A DNA stretch of 14,472 nt. It comes from an uncultured Prevotellaceae bacterium (GTDB taxonomy: Bacteria > Bacteroidota > Bacteroidia > Bacteroidales > Bacteroidaceae). The stretch is taken from contig CACYKX010000065.1 in assembly GCA_902775075.1 (NCBI GenBank), positions 1 to 14,472 on the forward strand, written 5' to 3'. The translations under genes and the position numbers were made by a program. How positions within the stretch are numbered: position 1 is the first letter of the stretch; every line of letters begins with the position of its first letter. Shown piece after piece: positions 13,262 to 14,472 of this stretch. The notes under the pieces are model-generated. The model saw only the letters and a program-made list of their open reading frames with translations. It was not told where the DNA came from and did not search any database.

Positions 13262-14472
13262 ATGGAACAAGGTGATTTAAATAATTCTAATAACAAACAG
13301 CCTAAGATGCCACGCTTCAACATGAGCTGGCTCTACATAACCATTCTTGTAGGTTTGATTTTCCTCTTCATGACAGGAGGTGGAAACTTACTTGGAGGAA
13401 GTGCTGCACAGAAAGCCTCTTACACAGAATTCAAAGACTATGTAAACAGAGGATATGCGCTCAATGTCGTCATCAACAAAGACGAAAGTACGCTTAAGAT
13501 GTATGTACAAGCCAAATACATCCGACAGGTATTCAATCTAAGCGCTAAACAAGTTGGGCCCAACCCATATGTTGAAGTTGAATTCGGTTCTGTTGATGAA
13601 TTGGAGAAATTCCTGACAGCAGAGCAAAATGCACATAAGATCAAGGCCTTCAGCTATGAGAACAAGCATAACAGCGACTTCATAAATATTCTCATCCAAC
13701 TGTCACCAATCATTTTCTTCTTTATCTTCATCTGGTGGATAAGTAGAAGAATGGGAGGCAACAGTTCCGGCGGTGGCATGGGCGGCGTATTCAACGTCGG
13801 AAAGTCAAAAGCCAAGATGTATGAGAAGGGAAATGACCTAGGTATTACCTTCAAAGATGTTGCCGGTCAGGAAGGAGCAAAACAGGAAGTCGAAGAAATC
13901 GTAGAGTTCCTGAAGAACCCACAGAAATATACCGACCTTGGAGGAAAGATTCCTAAGGGTGCCCTTCTAATTGGTCCTCCGGGAACTGGTAAGACTCTAC
14001 TTGCAAAAGCTGTTGCAGGAGAAGCTGGCGTACCATTCTTCTCCATGAGCGGTTCCGATTTCGTAGAGATGTTTGTTGGTGTGGGAGCCAGTCGTGTTCG
14101 CGACCTTTTCCGTCAGGCAAAAGAGAAAGCACCATGTATCATCTTCATTGACGAGATTGATGCCGTAGGACGTGCTCGCTCTAAGAATCCTGCTATGGGA
14201 GGTAATGACGAACGAGAGAACACCCTCAACGCATTACTTACCGAAATGGACGGATTTGGTACAAATAGTGGTGTCATCATACTTGCAGCAACAAACCGTG
14301 TCGACATGTTAGACTCAGCACTGCTCCGTGCAGGACGTTTTGACAGACAGATCCATGTCGACCTACCAGATCTCCAGGAGCGCAAGGCAATCTTTATGGT
14401 TCATCTTAAACGCGTGAAATATGACGAAAGCGTAGATATAGACCTGTTAGCTCGACAGACTCCAGGATTCTC
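13262..14472 (+). CDS. ftsH: ATP-dependent zinc metalloprotease FtsH, partial at the 3' end
   Basis: FtsH is a membrane-anchored hexameric AAA+ protease that extracts and degrades damaged membrane proteins and some short-lived regulators. The window holds 403 codons before the right edge cuts it. TM1 (about 22-39) and TM2 (about 143-160) flank a periplasmic domain. A Gly-rich linker leads to the AAA+ module: Walker A GPPGTGKT (238-245), pore loop FVGVGA (271-276), Walker B IIFIDE (293-298), and the second region of homology ending [10 protein letters not shown] with arginine fingers Arg357 and Arg360. The HEXXH protease domain is beyond the window, so proteolytic competence cannot be checked here. 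The start ATG at 13262 begins a short polar N terminus before TM1. The gene is transcribed from the rsfS promoter. Confidence 0.96.
   Translation, partial: MEQGDLNNSNNKQPKMPRFNMSWLYITILVGLIFLFMTGGGNLLGGSAAQKASYTEFKDYVNRGYALNVVINKDESTLKMYVQAKYIRQVFNLSAKQVGPNPYVEVEFGSVDELEKFLTAEQNAHKIKAFSYENKHNSDFINILIQLSPIIFFFIFIWWISRRMGGNSSGGGMGGVFNVGKSKAKMYEKGNDLGITFKDVAGQEGAKQEVEEIVEFLKNPQKYTDLGGKIPKGALLIGPPGTGKTLLAKAVAGEAGVPFFSMSGSDFVEMFVGVGASRVRDLFRQAKEKAPCIIFIDEIDAVGRARSKNPAMGGNDERENTLNALLTEMDGFGTNSGVIILAATNRVDMLDSALLRAGRFDRQIHVDLPDLQERKAIFMVHLKRVKYDESVDIDLLARQTPGF

Noticed and set aside
1..14472. Mobile element, prophage, CRISPR array or defence island
   Set aside because: I found no transposase, integrase, terminal repeats, spacer-repeat periodicity or defence gene families. 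The genes are core housekeeping and transport functions.

Overview
The window comes from a Bacteroidota chromosome, most likely Bacteroidales and plausibly Prevotella or a close relative. The sequence is AT-rich. Almost every transcription unit is preceded by the Bacteroidota-type -7 box TAnnTTTG (TATCTTTG, TACCTTTG, TAATTTTG and similar), several with a TTG -33 box 18-20 bases upstream. Shine-Dalgarno sites are mostly weak. The gene content (a DUF349 repeat protein, rsfS-ftsH, ksgA next to a LPG_synthase_TM-family membrane protein) also fits. I see no phage, IS element or CRISPR array. This is ordinary core chromosome with some interesting small elements.

Layout, left to right. A lactate permease-family gene (minus, cut by the left edge) diverges from a free methionine-(R)-sulfoxide reductase gene (plus). 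A DMT/EamA transporter (minus) converges on the reductase gene and diverges from a LacX-type aldose epimerase gene (plus). The epimerase gene converges on a minus-strand ribosome block: rsgA and frr, three bases apart, with ksgA upstream. Next comes a 440-base gap that holds a well-framed 28-codon membrane-peptide gene on the minus strand. Then, on the plus strand, a LPG_synthase_TM-family membrane protein gene is followed 12 bases later by pepD. A 355-base leader region precedes a CorA magnesium/cobalt transporter gene. A large DUF349 repeat gene follows, broken by one in-frame UGA. A lone tRNA-Gln(CUG) gene sits on the minus strand with its own promoter and terminator. Last is an rsfS-ftsH operon, with ftsH cut by the right edge.

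Several genes share one theme, ribosome maturation and recycling. KsgA dimethylates 16S rRNA, RsgA checks the late 30S subunit, RRF splits post-termination ribosomes and RsfS blocks subunit joining. FtsH supplies membrane protein quality control. The remaining genes are transport (lactate, drug/metabolite, Mg2+) and housekeeping metabolism.

The most interesting candidate is the corA leader (about 9445-9600). A consensus promoter drives a short RNA with an acidic 11-codon upstream ORF, MDDYHAEDNNL. Its stop codon directly abuts a hairpin, and that hairpin competes with an alternative stem covering the corA ribosome-binding region. This architecture resembles uORF-controlled Mg2+ transporter leaders of enteric bacteria, but here it would be an independent, translational version. 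The second candidate is the 28-aa single-membrane-span protein at 6448-6534. The third is the in-frame UGA in the DUF349 gene.
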